From CALJFL01 sp963669435 (GTDB lineage Bacteria > Pseudomonadota > Gammaproteobacteria > Pseudomonadales > Halieaceae), in the NCBI GenBank assembly GCA_963669435.1, contig OY770025.1:124001-188000 (forward strand): 64,000 bases of DNA, in the 5' to 3' direction. Position 1 is the first letter of the stretch. Each line of letters begins with the position of its first letter. Below, one piece after another: positions 19,556 to 29,511 of the stretch. The translations under genes and the position numbers were made by a program. Below the pieces are notes generated by a model. It was not told the origin of the DNA, ran no database searches, and saw only the letters and a program-made list of their open reading frames with translations.

Positions 19556-21976
19556 TCAAGCTCTCATCTTGCTTCCCTGCGGGTCGTATGGTGCCTCAGG
19601 TAATACTTTCGCGCTGCAATTATCACCTAGTATTGGCACTTCATAGACACTATCAAAATCAACCGACACCGTATCGATATAGGCCATCGCCAGACTCTTA
19701 TTCACCGTAAAACCGTAGCCACCCGAGGTGATGTAGCCTACTTTCTGTTGATCCAGCAGGACAGGTTCGTAACCCAGCGCATCCGCGTCCTCCGCCTGAA
19801 TCTCCATAATGACCAGCTTTTGTCTGGGTACAACTTCCTTTTCATCAATGATGGCATCGCGACCAATAAACGATTTCTTTTCATACTGTATAAAGTGTCC
19901 CATGCTGTTCATATTCGGACTAAAATCGGGGCTGAATTCACGGCCCCAGATACCAAAGCCCTTCTCCAGTCTCATACTCAATAGGGCACGCACACCCAGC
20001 ATGGACATATTGGCCGTCTCGCCCGCGGCGAGCATATCCTCATAAACGCTTAGCATCTGAGCGATAGGCATGTACACCTCGTAACCCAGCTCTCCGGTCA
20101 CCGAAATCCGAACCACGCGCGCCGGTGCGTATCCTACAGACATCGTTCCAGCCGACATAAAGGGAAAGGATTCGTTGGAGAGATCTGCATTGGTTAACTG
20201 AGCCAGCACCTCCCTCGAACGCGGACCGACCAGGGCTAATCCGCCATATTGGTCTGTCACGTTCTCAAGGGTTACCCCACTGACTGGCAGCTTGTCACTG
20301 AACCAGCGCATATGCCACTCCTGCAAGGCTCCAGACCCGGTAAGCCAGAAGTGGTCATCGGCAAATCGCACCAGAGTAAGATCCCCTAACACCTGCCCTT
20401 TATGCGACAGCATTACTGCAAGGCACGCGCGACCCACCTCGGGAATGCGCGTCGCCAACAAGTTGTCCAGCCACTCCTCCGCTCCCGGACCTGTAATTTC
20501 ATACTTTGAAAAACTGGAGGTATCCAACAGACCCACATTATCTCTAGCGTTGCGCGCCTCAAACGCCACCGACTCAAAAGAATTGTTCTCACGCGCGAAG
20601 CTGGGAACGTCTAGCGCCTGCTCTCCCTCTTTGGCGAACCACAGCGGCACTTCAAGCCCGAACATGGCGCCAAATACAGCATTTTGCTGCTTCTGCAGGC
20701 CATAAATTGGCGTCACTTTATTGGGCCTTCCTGCGGGATAGATTTCGTTGGGAAACGGTACATTCATACGCGTTTCGTAAAACTGCTTCGCAGTCTCTTT
20801 TACGTAAGGCTGGGTGGCGTACTGTCCGAAGCGCGCCACATCCATCCCGAAGACATCCCCTTCGGGCTCGCCGTCAATCATCCACTGAGCCAGTGTAAGC
20901 CCAATGCCTCCGCACTGACTGAAGCCCGCCATCACGCCACAAGCTGACCAGTAATTGCGAACACCCGGCACCGGTCCAACCAGAGGATTCCCATCAGGGG
21001 TAAAGGTAAAGGGACCGTTTACGATGCGCTTGATGCCGGCCTCAGCAATTGTAGGGAAGCGTTCAAACCCTTTCATAAGCGTATCGGTAAGATCGTCGAG
21101 CCTGGAGGGTAAAAGGTCGGTCTCGCCGTAATCCCAGGAGGTGCCATTGACGGCCCAAGGCAGTGCCCCCTTTTCATATACACCAAACAGCGCACCCCCC
21201 TGCTCCTGCCTGACATAGATTTCTCCGTCAGTGTCTGCGATGGTGCAGGCCTCCTTGCCAAACGACTCAAGCTCAGGAATATTTTCGGTGACAATGTAAT
21301 GGTGCTCAAAGGGCATCAGCGGTAGATCAACTCCAGCCATCTGCCCTACTTCCCTGGCCCACAGACCTGCCGCATTGATTACATGCTCAGCATGAATCGT
21401 GCCCTTATTGGTAACAATCTGCCAGGTGCCATCCGCCTCTTGTACCAATTCCTCAACCATAGTCTGCACATGCCAATCAGCGCCTGCCATTTTCGCACTC
21501 TTTACAAACGCATAGGTTGCACCGTAGGGATCGATGTGCCCCTCATGGGGGTCCCAGAGCCCACCGCGCAGCGTAGAGATATCGATCAACGGCGTTTTGG
21601 TGGCGACTTCTTCGGGCGTAATCAGTTCAGATTCAATACCCATGGTCTTGTTCATGGCATTTACCGCCTTAACAAAGGTCCATCTGTCTTCTGCAGAGGC
21701 TACCAGTAGCCCTCCCGTCACGTGCATGCCCACGTCCTGACCACTGATCTCTTGTACCTCCTTGTAGAGATTAATGGTATAGGACTGCAGGCGAGCCATG
21801 TTCACATCGCCATTCAATGAGTGAAAGCCAGCCGCAGCATGCCAGGTGGAACCAGCAGTCAGCTGCTTGCGCTCCAGCAAAGCGACATCCTTCCATCCAA
21901 GCTTGGTCAGGTGATATAGCACCGAGGCACCAACGATACCTCCTCCGATAACGACGGCCTGATAATGTGATTTCAT
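19556..21976 (-). CDS. Dimethylglycine dehydrogenase-type FAD/folate demethylase
   Basis: An 806-residue single-chain enzyme. The N-terminal FAD domain has the motif VVIGGGIVGASVLYHL at 8-23. GSTWHAAAG at 42-50 includes H46, matching the His that carries covalent FAD in mitochondrial dimethylglycine dehydrogenase. The C-terminal half (from about 440) is a GcvT-like tetrahydrofolate-binding aminomethyl domain (VALVGPRS-type motif, GYEVYMP, LEKGFGIWGREF). It removes an N-methyl group oxidatively and passes it to tetrahydrofolate as 5,10-methylene-THF. Substrate is probably dimethylglycine, though close relatives act on sarcosine or 4-methylaminobutanoate. It is the last gene of the folD-soxBDAG-purU operon, 61 nt after purU, so carbon taken off here can be processed by FolD and PurU. 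Confidence 0.88.
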   Translation of the reverse strand: MKSHYQAVVIGGGIVGASVLYHLTKLGWKDVALLERKQLTAGSTWHAAAGFHSLNGDVNMARLQSYTINLYKEVQEISGQDVGMHVTGGLLVASAEDRWTFVKAVNAMNKTMGIESELITPEEVATKTPLIDISTLRGGLWDPHEGHIDPYGATYAFVKSAKMAGADWHVQTMVEELVQEADGTWQIVTNKGTIHAEHVINAAGLWAREVGQMAGVDLPLMPFEHHYIVTENIPELESFGKEACTIADTDGEIYVRQEQGGALFGVYEKGALPWAVNGTSWDYGETDLLPSRLDDLTDTLMKGFERFPTIAEAGIKRIVNGPFTFTPDGNPLVGPVPGVRNYWSACGVMAGFSQCGGIGLTLAQWMIDGEPEGDVFGMDVARFGQYATQPYVKETAKQFYETRMNVPFPNEIYPAGRPNKVTPIYGLQKQQNAVFGAMFGLEVPLWFAKEGEQALDVPSFARENNSFESVAFEARNARDNVGLLDTSSFSKYEITGPGAEEWLDNLLATRIPEVGRACLAVMLSHKGQVLGDLTLVRFADDHFWLTGSGALQEWHMRWFSDKLPVSGVTLENVTDQYGGLALVGPRSREVLAQLTNADLSNESFPFMSAGTMSVGYAPARVVRISVTGELGYEVYMPIAQMLSVYEDMLAAGETANMSMLGVRALLSMRLEKGFGIWGREFSPDFSPNMNSMGHFIQYEKKSFIGRDAIIDEKEVVPRQKLVIMEIQAEDADALGYEPVLLDQQKVGYITSGGYGFTVNKSLAMAYIDTVSVDFDSVYEVPILGDNCSAKVLPEAPYDPQGSKMRA

Positions 21977-22037
21977 GTTCTATTGCTCCAAATTCTCGCT
22001 ACTACATGCCCTGCACCGGGAAACACTTCATGCCAGT

Positions 22038-22901
22038 CTATTTAAATATTACGGTTTTATGCCCGTTCAACATGACTCGGTTCTCACAATGCCAGTTAAC
22101 CGCCCTGGCCAACACATGACACTCGACATCGCTACCGCGACGAACCAATTCTTCGGACCTGTGGAAGTGCTCTACACGCTGCACGTCCTGTTCAATAATT
22201 GGGCCTTCGTCGAGGTCCGAGGTCACGTAGTGCGCTGTGGCACCAATGATTTTTACCCCGCGATCAAATGCCTGGTGATAGGGCTTAGCCCCTTTGAAAC
22301 TCGGCAAGAAAGAGTGGTGTATGTTGATCGCGCGGCCTTCCAAGGCACTGCAGAGGTCCCCTGACAAAATCTGCATGTAACGTGCGAGAACCAACAAGTC
22401 GACTTGGTACTCATCCATTACATTGAGAATCTGCTGCTCCTGCTCCGGCTTGGTCTCTGGGGTTACAGGCAAATGGAAATACGGGAGGCCATAGGCCTCT
22501 ACCTTGTGCCGCATGTCGGCATGGTTTGAAACCACGGCAACAATTTCTGCAGACAATGTGCCTGCCTCCCAACGGTAAAGGAGATCATTCAGACAATGGC
22601 CGAATTTGGAAACGGCAAGCAGGATCCTGGGTTTGTCTTCCGCTTTACGAATGGTCCAATCAATGTCGAAATTGTCCTTGAGGACCCCCAGGCTTTCCTC
22701 AAACTCGGCGTTTTCATACTCCTTGGTATTTACATCAAATTCCATGCGCAGATAGAAACGATCCGACCCGTCATCACCGAACTGCGCGGCCTCCGTGACC
22801 GTAGCGTTAATATCCAGCAAAAGGCCGGCGACATTGGCAATCACACCCGGGATGTCCCGAGTGTTGGCGGTCAATATGTAGGACTGATTATCCACAGCCA
22901 T
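22038..22901 (-). CDS. purU: Formyltetrahydrofolate deformylase
   Basis: A 287-residue PurU. It has an N-terminal ACT domain (ANTRDIPGVIANVAGLL) and a formyltransferase-fold C-terminal domain with NIHHSFLPSFKGA and TAHYVTSDLDEGPIIEQD, carrying the catalytic Asn, His and Asp. It hydrolyses 10-formyl-THF to formate and THF. It sits between soxG (26 nt upstream) and the dimethylglycine dehydrogenase gene, as purU copies do in glycine betaine loci of Pseudomonas. There it recycles THF loaded by demethylation. The start at 22901 is preferred because an AGAGG site is correctly spaced; ATG 22910 is possible. Confidence 0.93.
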   Translation of the reverse strand: MAVDNQSYILTANTRDIPGVIANVAGLLLDINATVTEAAQFGDDGSDRFYLRMEFDVNTKEYENAEFEESLGVLKDNFDIDWTIRKAEDKPRILLAVSKFGHCLNDLLYRWEAGTLSAEIVAVVSNHADMRHKVEAYGLPYFHLPVTPETKPEQEQQILNVMDEYQVDLLVLARYMQILSGDLCSALEGRAINIHHSFLPSFKGAKPYHQAFDRGVKIIGATAHYVTSDLDEGPIIEQDVQRVEHFHRSEELVRRGSDVECHVLARAVNWHCENRVMLNGHKTVIFK

Positions 22902-22927
22902 TTGAAACATTCCTCTATTGCTAAAAG

Positions 22928-23512
22928 TTAAAACTCCAGCGCAACTTCCCTCAGCCATTCCCACAGGAATGCGGCATAAGTGCGATCAACGAAAATTTGA
23001 AACTGATCCCGGATTGAAGTTTTGCGCAGCACAATCTGCACCCGCCCCAGTAGTGTCTGTACGCAATAATCGTTGGTAAAAACACCCGGATGCAGGTCAA
23101 TGGAACAGCCCACCGCCAGCATGTCTCTTACGTTCGAACCCTCGGCGGTAATCAGAGTCTTGCTGTCCGTCACAATGTTTACTGCGGCACTAGCGCTCTC
23201 TAGACTTACTGCTAAATGAGATGCGAGAGCGTGTTCATCATTCGGGGCAACGGAGATCAACCAATCCCGTTCCGACATCCAGAGGACCGTACAGGCGCTG
23301 CTACTATTACTGGCAGGCGTCCGAGGAAGTTCGCAGCCAACGATATCCTCTATTCTTGAACAAACAGAGCGGTCCGCACTGCGGCCTAGTTGCAGTCTGA
23401 CAAGACCGGTAAAAGGTTCTTCACAGAGCAGCAGATCGGGTCTGTGAATACGCGCACCCTCTTCCGTTTCCCAATACCGACTGAGAGGCGACACTCGTAA
23501 TATCTTATCCAT
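22928..23512 (-). CDS. soxG: Sarcosine oxidase gamma subunit, copy 1
   Basis: A 194-residue SoxG, the smallest GcvT-related subunit of heterotetrameric sarcosine oxidase. Recognisable segments are RLQLGRSADRS and WMSERDWLISVAPNDE, then a C-terminal FVDRTYAAFLWEWL. The start ATG at 23512 overlaps the soxA stop by 8 nt (ATGGATAA), showing translational coupling. The subunit helps hold the alpha-beta-delta complex that oxidises sarcosine to glycine with transfer of the methyl group to THF. Confidence 0.88.
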   Translation of the reverse strand: MDKILRVSPLSRYWETEEGARIHRPDLLLCEEPFTGLVRLQLGRSADRSVCSRIEDIVGCELPRTPASNSSSACTVLWMSERDWLISVAPNDEHALASHLAVSLESASAAVNIVTDSKTLITAEGSNVRDMLAVGCSIDLHPGVFTNDYCVQTLLGRVQIVLRKTSIRDQFQIFVDRTYAAFLWEWLREVALEF

Positions 23513-26471
23513 GCACGCGCACACTCTCACGGTCGTAGAAAACCGGTTCCACGACCTTGGCAGGTCGTTGAACGCCATTGGAGTAGACCTCAACAACGTC
23601 TCCTTGCCGTGAACGCCCGTCCAAAAGGCGCCCGATCGCCACGGGTAAATTCAAGGTCGGACTAAAACAAGATGAGGTCACATAACCGATTGAGCTTAAT
23701 CGCTGTTCGGGCCCACCGGATTCCACCACGTGGCTGCCAACATCCAGGAACTCGCCCTCTTCAGGGTTCTGTAATTCGTAGCCCACCAACTGAAACCGGC
23801 CTTCTCTGACGTTGACTGGCAAAGTAAGGGAGCGCCGGCCAACATAGTCAGTTTTCTTTTTCATCGCGACAGCGCCCCAGCCGATATCATCTGGAATTGT
23901 TGTACCATCCGTATCAGCACCTACATGCAAGTAGCCCTTTTCAAGCCGCAGGGTGAGCAATGCTTCACTGCCGTATGCGGCAATGCCCAGTGGCTCACCG
24001 GCCTTGAAAATCGCGCTCCACAAACCATCGCCATACGAGGCGGGCACATTGATTTCGTAGGAGATTTCGCCAGTAAAACTCACCCGGGAGATGCGACAGG
24101 AAATACCCAGTATTTCCCCGACTCGGTATGACATATGGGGAAATGCTTCTGCACTGAAGTCAATATTGCTTGGTAATGATTGCATGAGTTCGCGCGCCCT
24201 GGGACCAGAGACTGTACAGGTCGCCCACTGGCTGGAGAGGACAGCTATCACAATGTCCAACTCGGGCCAGGCGGTCTGGGACCACTCTTCAAGCCATAAG
24301 GCCACCCTATCGGCCGCCGCGCTGGTCGGGTACAAGAGGTAGTGATTTTCTGCCAGCTTGCAGAAAACCCCGTCATCCATCACCACACCTGCATCGTCTA
24401 GCATAAGTGCGTAGCGAATCTTTCCCACTCCAAGGGAGTGCACATTATTCATGTAGATACGATGCAGAAAGTCAGCCGCATCAGGCCCACTGACTTCAAT
24501 TTTACCCAGGGGTGATCCCTCGAAAATCCCCACACCATTTCTTACGGTGAGGATCTCCCGTTTGGTCGCAGCATCACGACTTTCTCCCGCCTTGGGATAA
24601 CAAGCGGGACGCTGCCAAGTGCCAACATCCTCAAATTCACCACCGCTGGCCTCATGCCAGCGATGACAAGGCATTTCCCTCTTCGGAAGATAAAGCTGGC
24701 CCACCTCGTGCCCGGCCAGTGTGCCGAAGGTTACGGGAGTAAACGGGGGTCGGAATTTCGTTGTACCAACATCGGGAATATCTCTGCCAGTAACCTGCGC
24801 CAACAGTGACAACGCATTAACGTTGCTGGTCTTGCCCTGATCAACGGCCATACCCGTTGTGGTATAACGTTTGAAGTGTTCAATTGAGAGGAATTCCTCT
24901 CGCGCCGCGATATCGACGTCACCCACAGTAACGTCATATAGATAGTCAACCCATTGCTTGCGCGGAGATGTCTGGATATCTGGCAATACAGGTAGCAAAT
25001 CCCCCAGTACAATGTCTCCGCAATCGGGTTGATCTGGCACCCAGTGACTCTGAAAGCCGGCCCTATTGCTGGCCTGTGTTCCTGCTTTTTGCCCGTCACC
25101 CAAACACTCAGCCAGACTCCATTTCCCATTCAACGACCCCGCGCAGTGGACATCTTCAGCCGCTTGCGGCAGAAAGCAGGCCCATTGCTGATCGTAAATC
25201 AACTTCCCTCCGTTTTGGGAATACAGGTGAACCGTCGGAGTCCAGCCACCAGACACTGCCAGAACTTCACAGTTGATCCAGGTATTGGCCGCAGCACCTG
25301 CTACCTGAACAGATCTAAGTCCCCTGTAGCCTTTGGTATTTAGTATTCTCGAGCCCGATATTATGCGGATGCCTAGACTTTCAGCTTCCCTAACCGAGGT
25401 ACCCTGCGGCGTTTCTCGGGCATCCACAATAGCCGCGACTTCAATGCCAGCCTTATGGGATTCAATGGCTGTACGGTATGCATCGGAATTGTTGGTATAC
25501 ACCACTATTTTTTTGCCTGGTACCGCAGCATAACGCTTAACATAGGTACGCACCGCCGATGCAAGCATTATTCCCGGTCGGTCATTATTGGGAAACACCA
25601 GGGGTCGCTCTATGGCTCCCGTGGCTAGAACAACCTGCTTCGCCCGAACTTTCCACATTCTCTGAACGGGATCAGATTTGCCCGCCGATTCATTAGATAG
25701 GTGCTCCACCAACACGAGCTGATTGTGATCGTAGTATCCTGTCGCCGTACATCGACTGAGCAATCGAACATTCCCGTACGCGCGCAACTGATTGATCGCC
25801 GACTCCAGCCACACCTTTGCAGGAACGCCGTCGATATACTCCTCATCTCGCAGTAGCGCTCCGCCGAAACACTGGTGTTCGTCGACCAAGATGACTCGTG
25901 CTCCGCTGCGTGCAGCCGCTACTGCCGCGGAAAAACCCGCCGCGCCACCGCCCACCACTAATACATCACAATGCTCGTGACGCCTGGTATAGGTTCGGTG
26001 ATCCTGAGTAGCTGGCGCGATACCCATGCCCGCAGTGTGACGAATCAGGGGTTCATAGAACTTCCATGAGGGCCACTTGAAGGTCTTGTAGTAAAACCCG
26101 GGAGGCAGAAACCTTGAGAACCAGCCCAGTACTGAAAAGATGTCCCAGTTGACGCTGGGCCAGCAGCTTTGGCTGAACGCCTCCAGGCCCTCATGAATCG
26201 GCAGCATAGTGGCACGAACATTGGGTTCTGTGTCGGGTGCTCTATCGAGTTGTAGGATGCTGTTGCACTCCTCGATACCGGCACTGAAGGTCCCTCTGGG
26301 TCTGTGGTACTTGAAGCTCCGCGACAACACCCTGACGCCATTGGCCATCAACGCCGAGGCCAGGGTGTCGCCTTTAAATCCCCGATACTCCTTCCCATTG
26401 AACCGAAAACTGACCGGCTCCTGGCGATCAATTTCACCACCTGCTGTAAGACGGAAGTCTTTATCACTCAT
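23505..26471 (-). CDS. soxA: Sarcosine oxidase alpha subunit, copy 1
   Basis: A 988-residue SoxA. An N-terminal ferredoxin-like segment (FRFNGKEYRGFKGDTLASAL) is followed by a pyridine-nucleotide-disulphide oxidoreductase domain with VLVVGGGAAGFSAAVAA near 170, which binds NAD. A second nucleotide motif region near 280 (VVLATGAIERPLVFPNND) follows. The C-terminal third is GcvT-like (GVGIFEGSPLGKIEVSGPDAA), where methylene-THF is made. The length is normal for the family. It starts inside the soxD stop with an 8-nt overlap (ATGAGTGA) and ends inside the soxG start, so the three genes are tightly coupled. All expected domains are intact. Confidence 0.93.
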   Translation of the reverse strand: MSDKDFRLTAGGEIDRQEPVSFRFNGKEYRGFKGDTLASALMANGVRVLSRSFKYHRPRGTFSAGIEECNSILQLDRAPDTEPNVRATMLPIHEGLEAFSQSCWPSVNWDIFSVLGWFSRFLPPGFYYKTFKWPSWKFYEPLIRHTAGMGIAPATQDHRTYTRRHEHCDVLVVGGGAAGFSAAVAAARSGARVILVDEHQCFGGALLRDEEYIDGVPAKVWLESAINQLRAYGNVRLLSRCTATGYYDHNQLVLVEHLSNESAGKSDPVQRMWKVRAKQVVLATGAIERPLVFPNNDRPGIMLASAVRTYVKRYAAVPGKKIVVYTNNSDAYRTAIESHKAGIEVAAIVDARETPQGTSVREAESLGIRIISGSRILNTKGYRGLRSVQVAGAAANTWINCEVLAVSGGWTPTVHLYSQNGGKLIYDQQWACFLPQAAEDVHCAGSLNGKWSLAECLGDGQKAGTQASNRAGFQSHWVPDQPDCGDIVLGDLLPVLPDIQTSPRKQWVDYLYDVTVGDVDIAAREEFLSIEHFKRYTTTGMAVDQGKTSNVNALSLLAQVTGRDIPDVGTTKFRPPFTPVTFGTLAGHEVGQLYLPKREMPCHRWHEASGGEFEDVGTWQRPACYPKAGESRDAATKREILTVRNGVGIFEGSPLGKIEVSGPDAADFLHRIYMNNVHSLGVGKIRYALMLDDAGVVMDDGVFCKLAENHYLLYPTSAAADRVALWLEEWSQTAWPELDIVIAVLSSQWATCTVSGPRARELMQSLPSNIDFSAEAFPHMSYRVGEILGISCRISRVSFTGEISYEINVPASYGDGLWSAIFKAGEPLGIAAYGSEALLTLRLEKGYLHVGADTDGTTIPDDIGWGAVAMKKKTDYVGRRSLTLPVNVREGRFQLVGYELQNPEEGEFLDVGSHVVESGGPEQRLSSIGYVTSSCFSPTLNLPVAIGRLLDGRSRQGDVVEVYSNGVQRPAKVVEPVFYDRESVRVHG

Positions 26472-26757
26472 TGACTTCACCTTCTGGAGCGGAAGTAACT
26501 CCTGGCTGAAGCTTGCGGATAGCAGTGATGGAGTGGTTCACGGTATCGCGGTCTACCAGAAACCACATGCGGCAGCCCGCTGTGTGACGCCACACCTCCG
26601 TATGCAGACCTTTAATGTTCTGGCGGAAGTACAGGTAATCTGTCCACTCCGCATCGCTTGCGTTAGCGGGATCCCGGGGCCGGGAGACGAGCTCGCCACC
26701 ACAACTAAATTCCTGTTCATCGCGAACCCCACACCAGGGACAGTCAATCTGCTGCAT
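26464..26757 (-). CDS. soxD: Sarcosine oxidase delta subunit, copy 1
   Basis: A 97-residue SoxD. The zinc ligands of the family are visible: C6 and C9 (CPWCG), and the His and Cys of WRHTAGCR near residues 58-63. The central DYLYFRQNIKGLHTEVW matches the delta-subunit core. It sits 15 nt after soxB and overlaps soxA by 8 nt. Confidence 0.92.
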   Translation of the reverse strand: MQQIDCPWCGVRDEQEFSCGGELVSRPRDPANASDAEWTDYLYFRQNIKGLHTEVWRHTAGCRMWFLVDRDTVNHSITAIRKLQPGVTSAPEGEVNE

Positions 26758-26772
26758 CTGCTTTTGCCCCCC

Positions 26773-28026
26773 CTAGTGGGCCACGCCGGAAGCGGCGGCC
26801 TCATTAACCAGTTCACCACTGCGAAAACGTTCTAGCGAAAAGGCTTCGACAAGCGGATGTGGACTGTCATGTGCAACTGTATAAGCGGTGGTTTCGCCGC
26901 CCGCGGGAATCGCCTTAAAACCGCCGGTTCCCCACCCGCCGTTTATATACAAACCGCTCATCGGCAAGGCACCAATGACTGGACAGGTATCCGGGGTGAT
27001 GTCGACGATACCCGCCCACTGTCGCATCAACTTTAATCGACTCAGACAAGGATAGAGTTCCACCAAGGCGCGGATATTCTCCTCAACCACGGGCATGCCC
27101 CCGCGCTGCGCATAAGAGTTGCAGATATCTGCACTACCGCCAATGACCAACTCACCTCGATCTGACTGACTAACATAGGCGTGACACACCGAGGAGACGG
27201 TCATGGTATTGAGGAAGGGCTTCAGCGGCTCCGAAACCATGGCCTGTAGTGCCATGCTGGTAATCGGCAATTTGATATCGGCCATGGCCGCAAGGTGGCT
27301 GGAATGTCCAGCGACCGCCAATACAACCTGGCCCGCGTTGATCTTGCCCTTGGAAGTTTCAACACCCGTTACTCGTCCACCGTGTTGCAGGAGATTGGTT
27401 ACCTCACACTGCTCAATAATATCGGCACCGAGTTCGTCGGCTCTTCTGGCATAGCCCCAGGCAATGGCATCGTGCCTGGCGACCCCACCGCGGCGCTGTA
27501 CGAACCCACCCACTACCGGATATCGGGCATTCACCGAAGTATTGAGTATGGGAAGTTCCTTCCTGATCTGTTCCAGGTCCAGGAACTCAGAATCCACGCC
27601 GTTGATCTGGATCGCATTGGCCCAGCGGCGAATCCCCTCCATCTCGTGTTCACTGTGGGCCAGTGTCATCACACCAATCTGCGACAGCATGATGTTGTAA
27701 TTCAGCTCTTCGCCCAGCCCCTCGTACAACTGCAAAGAACGCTCAAAAAAATCCGTTGCCTCTCGATAAAAGTAATTGGAGCGAATTGCCGAGGTATTGC
27801 GCCCGGTATTACCACCACCTATCCATCCTTTGTCAACGATAGCCACGTTGGTAATTCCGTGATTCCTGGCCAGATAGTAAGCTGTTGCGAGTCCGTGACC
27901 ACCAGCACCAACAATCACAACATCGTAGCTTTTCTTGGGCTCGACGCTGCGCCAGGTGGGCTGCCAGTTTTCATTTCCGGTCAGCCCGTTCTTGAACAGA
28001 GAAAGCAATGAATACCGCTGTAACAT
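26773..28026 (-). CDS. soxB: Sarcosine oxidase beta subunit, copy 1
   Basis: A 417-residue DAO-family flavoprotein that binds FAD through VVIVGAGGHGLATAYYLA (36-53) and carries covalent FMN. The attachment His is probably H185 in GGVARHDAIAW, the position known as His172/173 in characterised sarcosine oxidases. A C-terminal GWGTGGFKAIPAGGE closes the FAD site. It is the catalytic subunit that oxidises sarcosine (N-methylglycine) to glycine, producing hydrogen peroxide and a methylene group for THF. It begins the soxBDAG block, 172 nt after folD. Confidence 0.94.
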   Translation of the reverse strand: MLQRYSLLSLFKNGLTGNENWQPTWRSVEPKKSYDVVIVGAGGHGLATAYYLARNHGITNVAIVDKGWIGGGNTGRNTSAIRSNYFYREATDFFERSLQLYEGLGEELNYNIMLSQIGVMTLAHSEHEMEGIRRWANAIQINGVDSEFLDLEQIRKELPILNTSVNARYPVVGGFVQRRGGVARHDAIAWGYARRADELGADIIEQCEVTNLLQHGGRVTGVETSKGKINAGQVVLAVAGHSSHLAAMADIKLPITSMALQAMVSEPLKPFLNTMTVSSVCHAYVSQSDRGELVIGGSADICNSYAQRGGMPVVEENIRALVELYPCLSRLKLMRQWAGIVDITPDTCPVIGALPMSGLYINGGWGTGGFKAIPAGGETTAYTVAHDSPHPLVEAFSLERFRSGELVNEAAASGVAH

Positions 28027-28198
28027 ACTTGAGCGCTCACCTAATACGGGCTTCCCCTTGACGTATCAGCAGTTTAGAAAGCCTTCGAGATATAAACTTT
28101 GGAAATTGGGATGTATATCTTGGATTTGCGACGCAATAACCTAAGGCCGTTCCGTCGTTTAACTTGGCCAAGCCAGCTCAAAAAGTTATCTGGCTCGC

Positions 28199-29083
28199 TT
28201 AAAGGGTAGTATCTAGTTGATTCTGGTGACAGGCCGCGACCACCGTATTACGCAACAGGCAAGCAATCGTCATCGGCCCTACGCCTCCCGGAACAGGCGT
28301 AATGGCGGCTGCCATTGCACTGGCCTCGTCAAAATCAACATCGCCCAGCAGCAAGCTGCCACCGTCAGGTCGATCAACGCGATTTATACCGACATCAATA
28401 ACGACCGCGCCGGGCTTAACCCAACTTCCCTTTACCATCCCCGCTCGACCAACTGCAGCGACAAGGATATCCGCCCGGGCACATATCTTCGGTAGATCTA
28501 TTGTCCGCGAATGGGCGGTAGTCACCGTACAGCTTTCTTTCAACAACAAACTGGCCATGGGTTTTCCCACAATGTTTGAACGGCCGATAATAACTGCATT
28601 CTTGCCCGACAAATCGTTACCAAGAGCCTGTTTGATAAGTGTGAGACAGCCAAAGGGAGTACAGGGAACAAGGCCCTCAGCCGAGCCCGAGGTTAGTAGC
28701 CCAACATTAATTGGATGGAATCCATCTACATCTTTAACTGGGTTAATCCTTTTCAGAACCTCAGTCTCATCCAAATGGTCGGGCAGCGGCAGCTGAACAA
28801 GAATTCCATGTACATTGCAATCAGCGTTCAGCTGGTCGATTTTGGCAAGCAGTTCAGCCTGACTTGTGTCGCTGTCCATTTTGTACTCAAAGCTGGCTAA
28901 GCCCGCTTCTAGTGACTGGCGGTTCTTGTTCCGCACATAGATTTCGCTAGCGGGGTCTTCCCCGACCAGAACCACAGCAAGGCCTACCTGAACTTCGTGG
29001 TCCCGCTGCAGCCTCGCCACCTCTTCTGCAACTTCTGCTCGAACCTCATGTGCAACCGCCTTTCCATCAAGAACTGAAGCCAT
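28199..29083 (-). CDS. folD: Methylene-THF dehydrogenase / methenyl-THF cyclohydrolase
   Basis: A 294-residue FolD. The family signature residues are all present: the YVRNKNRQSLEAG region with catalytic Lys, the VQLPLPDHLD segment, PCTPFGC, IGRSNIVGKPMA of the NADP fold, and PVPGGVGPMT near the C-terminus. It interconverts 5,10-methylene-THF, methenyl-THF and 10-formyl-THF. ATG 29083 is chosen for its strong AAGGAG site. As the first gene of the leftward folD-soxBDAG-purU-demethylase set, it links methyl groups released by sarcosine and dimethylglycine oxidation to PurU, which frees them as formate. It may be the only folD or a dedicated second copy; the window cannot tell. Confidence 0.96.
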   Translation of the reverse strand: MASVLDGKAVAHEVRAEVAEEVARLQRDHEVQVGLAVVLVGEDPASEIYVRNKNRQSLEAGLASFEYKMDSDTSQAELLAKIDQLNADCNVHGILVQLPLPDHLDETEVLKRINPVKDVDGFHPINVGLLTSGSAEGLVPCTPFGCLTLIKQALGNDLSGKNAVIIGRSNIVGKPMASLLLKESCTVTTAHSRTIDLPKICARADILVAAVGRAGMVKGSWVKPGAVVIDVGINRVDRPDGGSLLLGDVDFDEASAMAAAITPVPGGVGPMTIACLLRNTVVAACHQNQLDTTL

Positions 29084-29511
29084 ACGATCTCCTTCGAAGA
29101 TAAAAAAATGTCGTATGAATGCTGACATTTAATTGAATTTGGGCCGCAATCTTACACACTCGAACCGGACAGAACTTAGCACAGAAGCCGGATTTTCTAG
29201 GATATCCGAAATCGAATTGGCCGATCATACTGGGCAAATTTAGGTTTCTCGGAAAGCATTTGAAGGTTAGCCATTGCAGCCTCGACCAGAATGCATTTTC
29301 CTCGAGAGCACGGAAATTTCGACTGCCCTATTTTTGACCTACTCTCCAGTCTTGCAAGGCTGCTTCGGACCTATAGAACTTTCGCACGTATCACTGAGAA
29401 CTTTCTCTGAACGTATAAAAGAGATCATTCATAGCGGCTCATGCCAGCGGGCATTTAAAGAAGTTGATTAGTGCAGTATTTGAAAGGCGGCCAGCTCCCA
29501 CCTGTAGGGTT
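29084..29511. other. Intergenic region upstream of folD
   Basis: These 428 bases between folD and the DAHP synthase gene (both leftward) hold no credible gene. The folD operon promoter should be here. A perfect palindrome GGATATCC lies near 29200, too short to call an operator. Confidence 0.45.
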
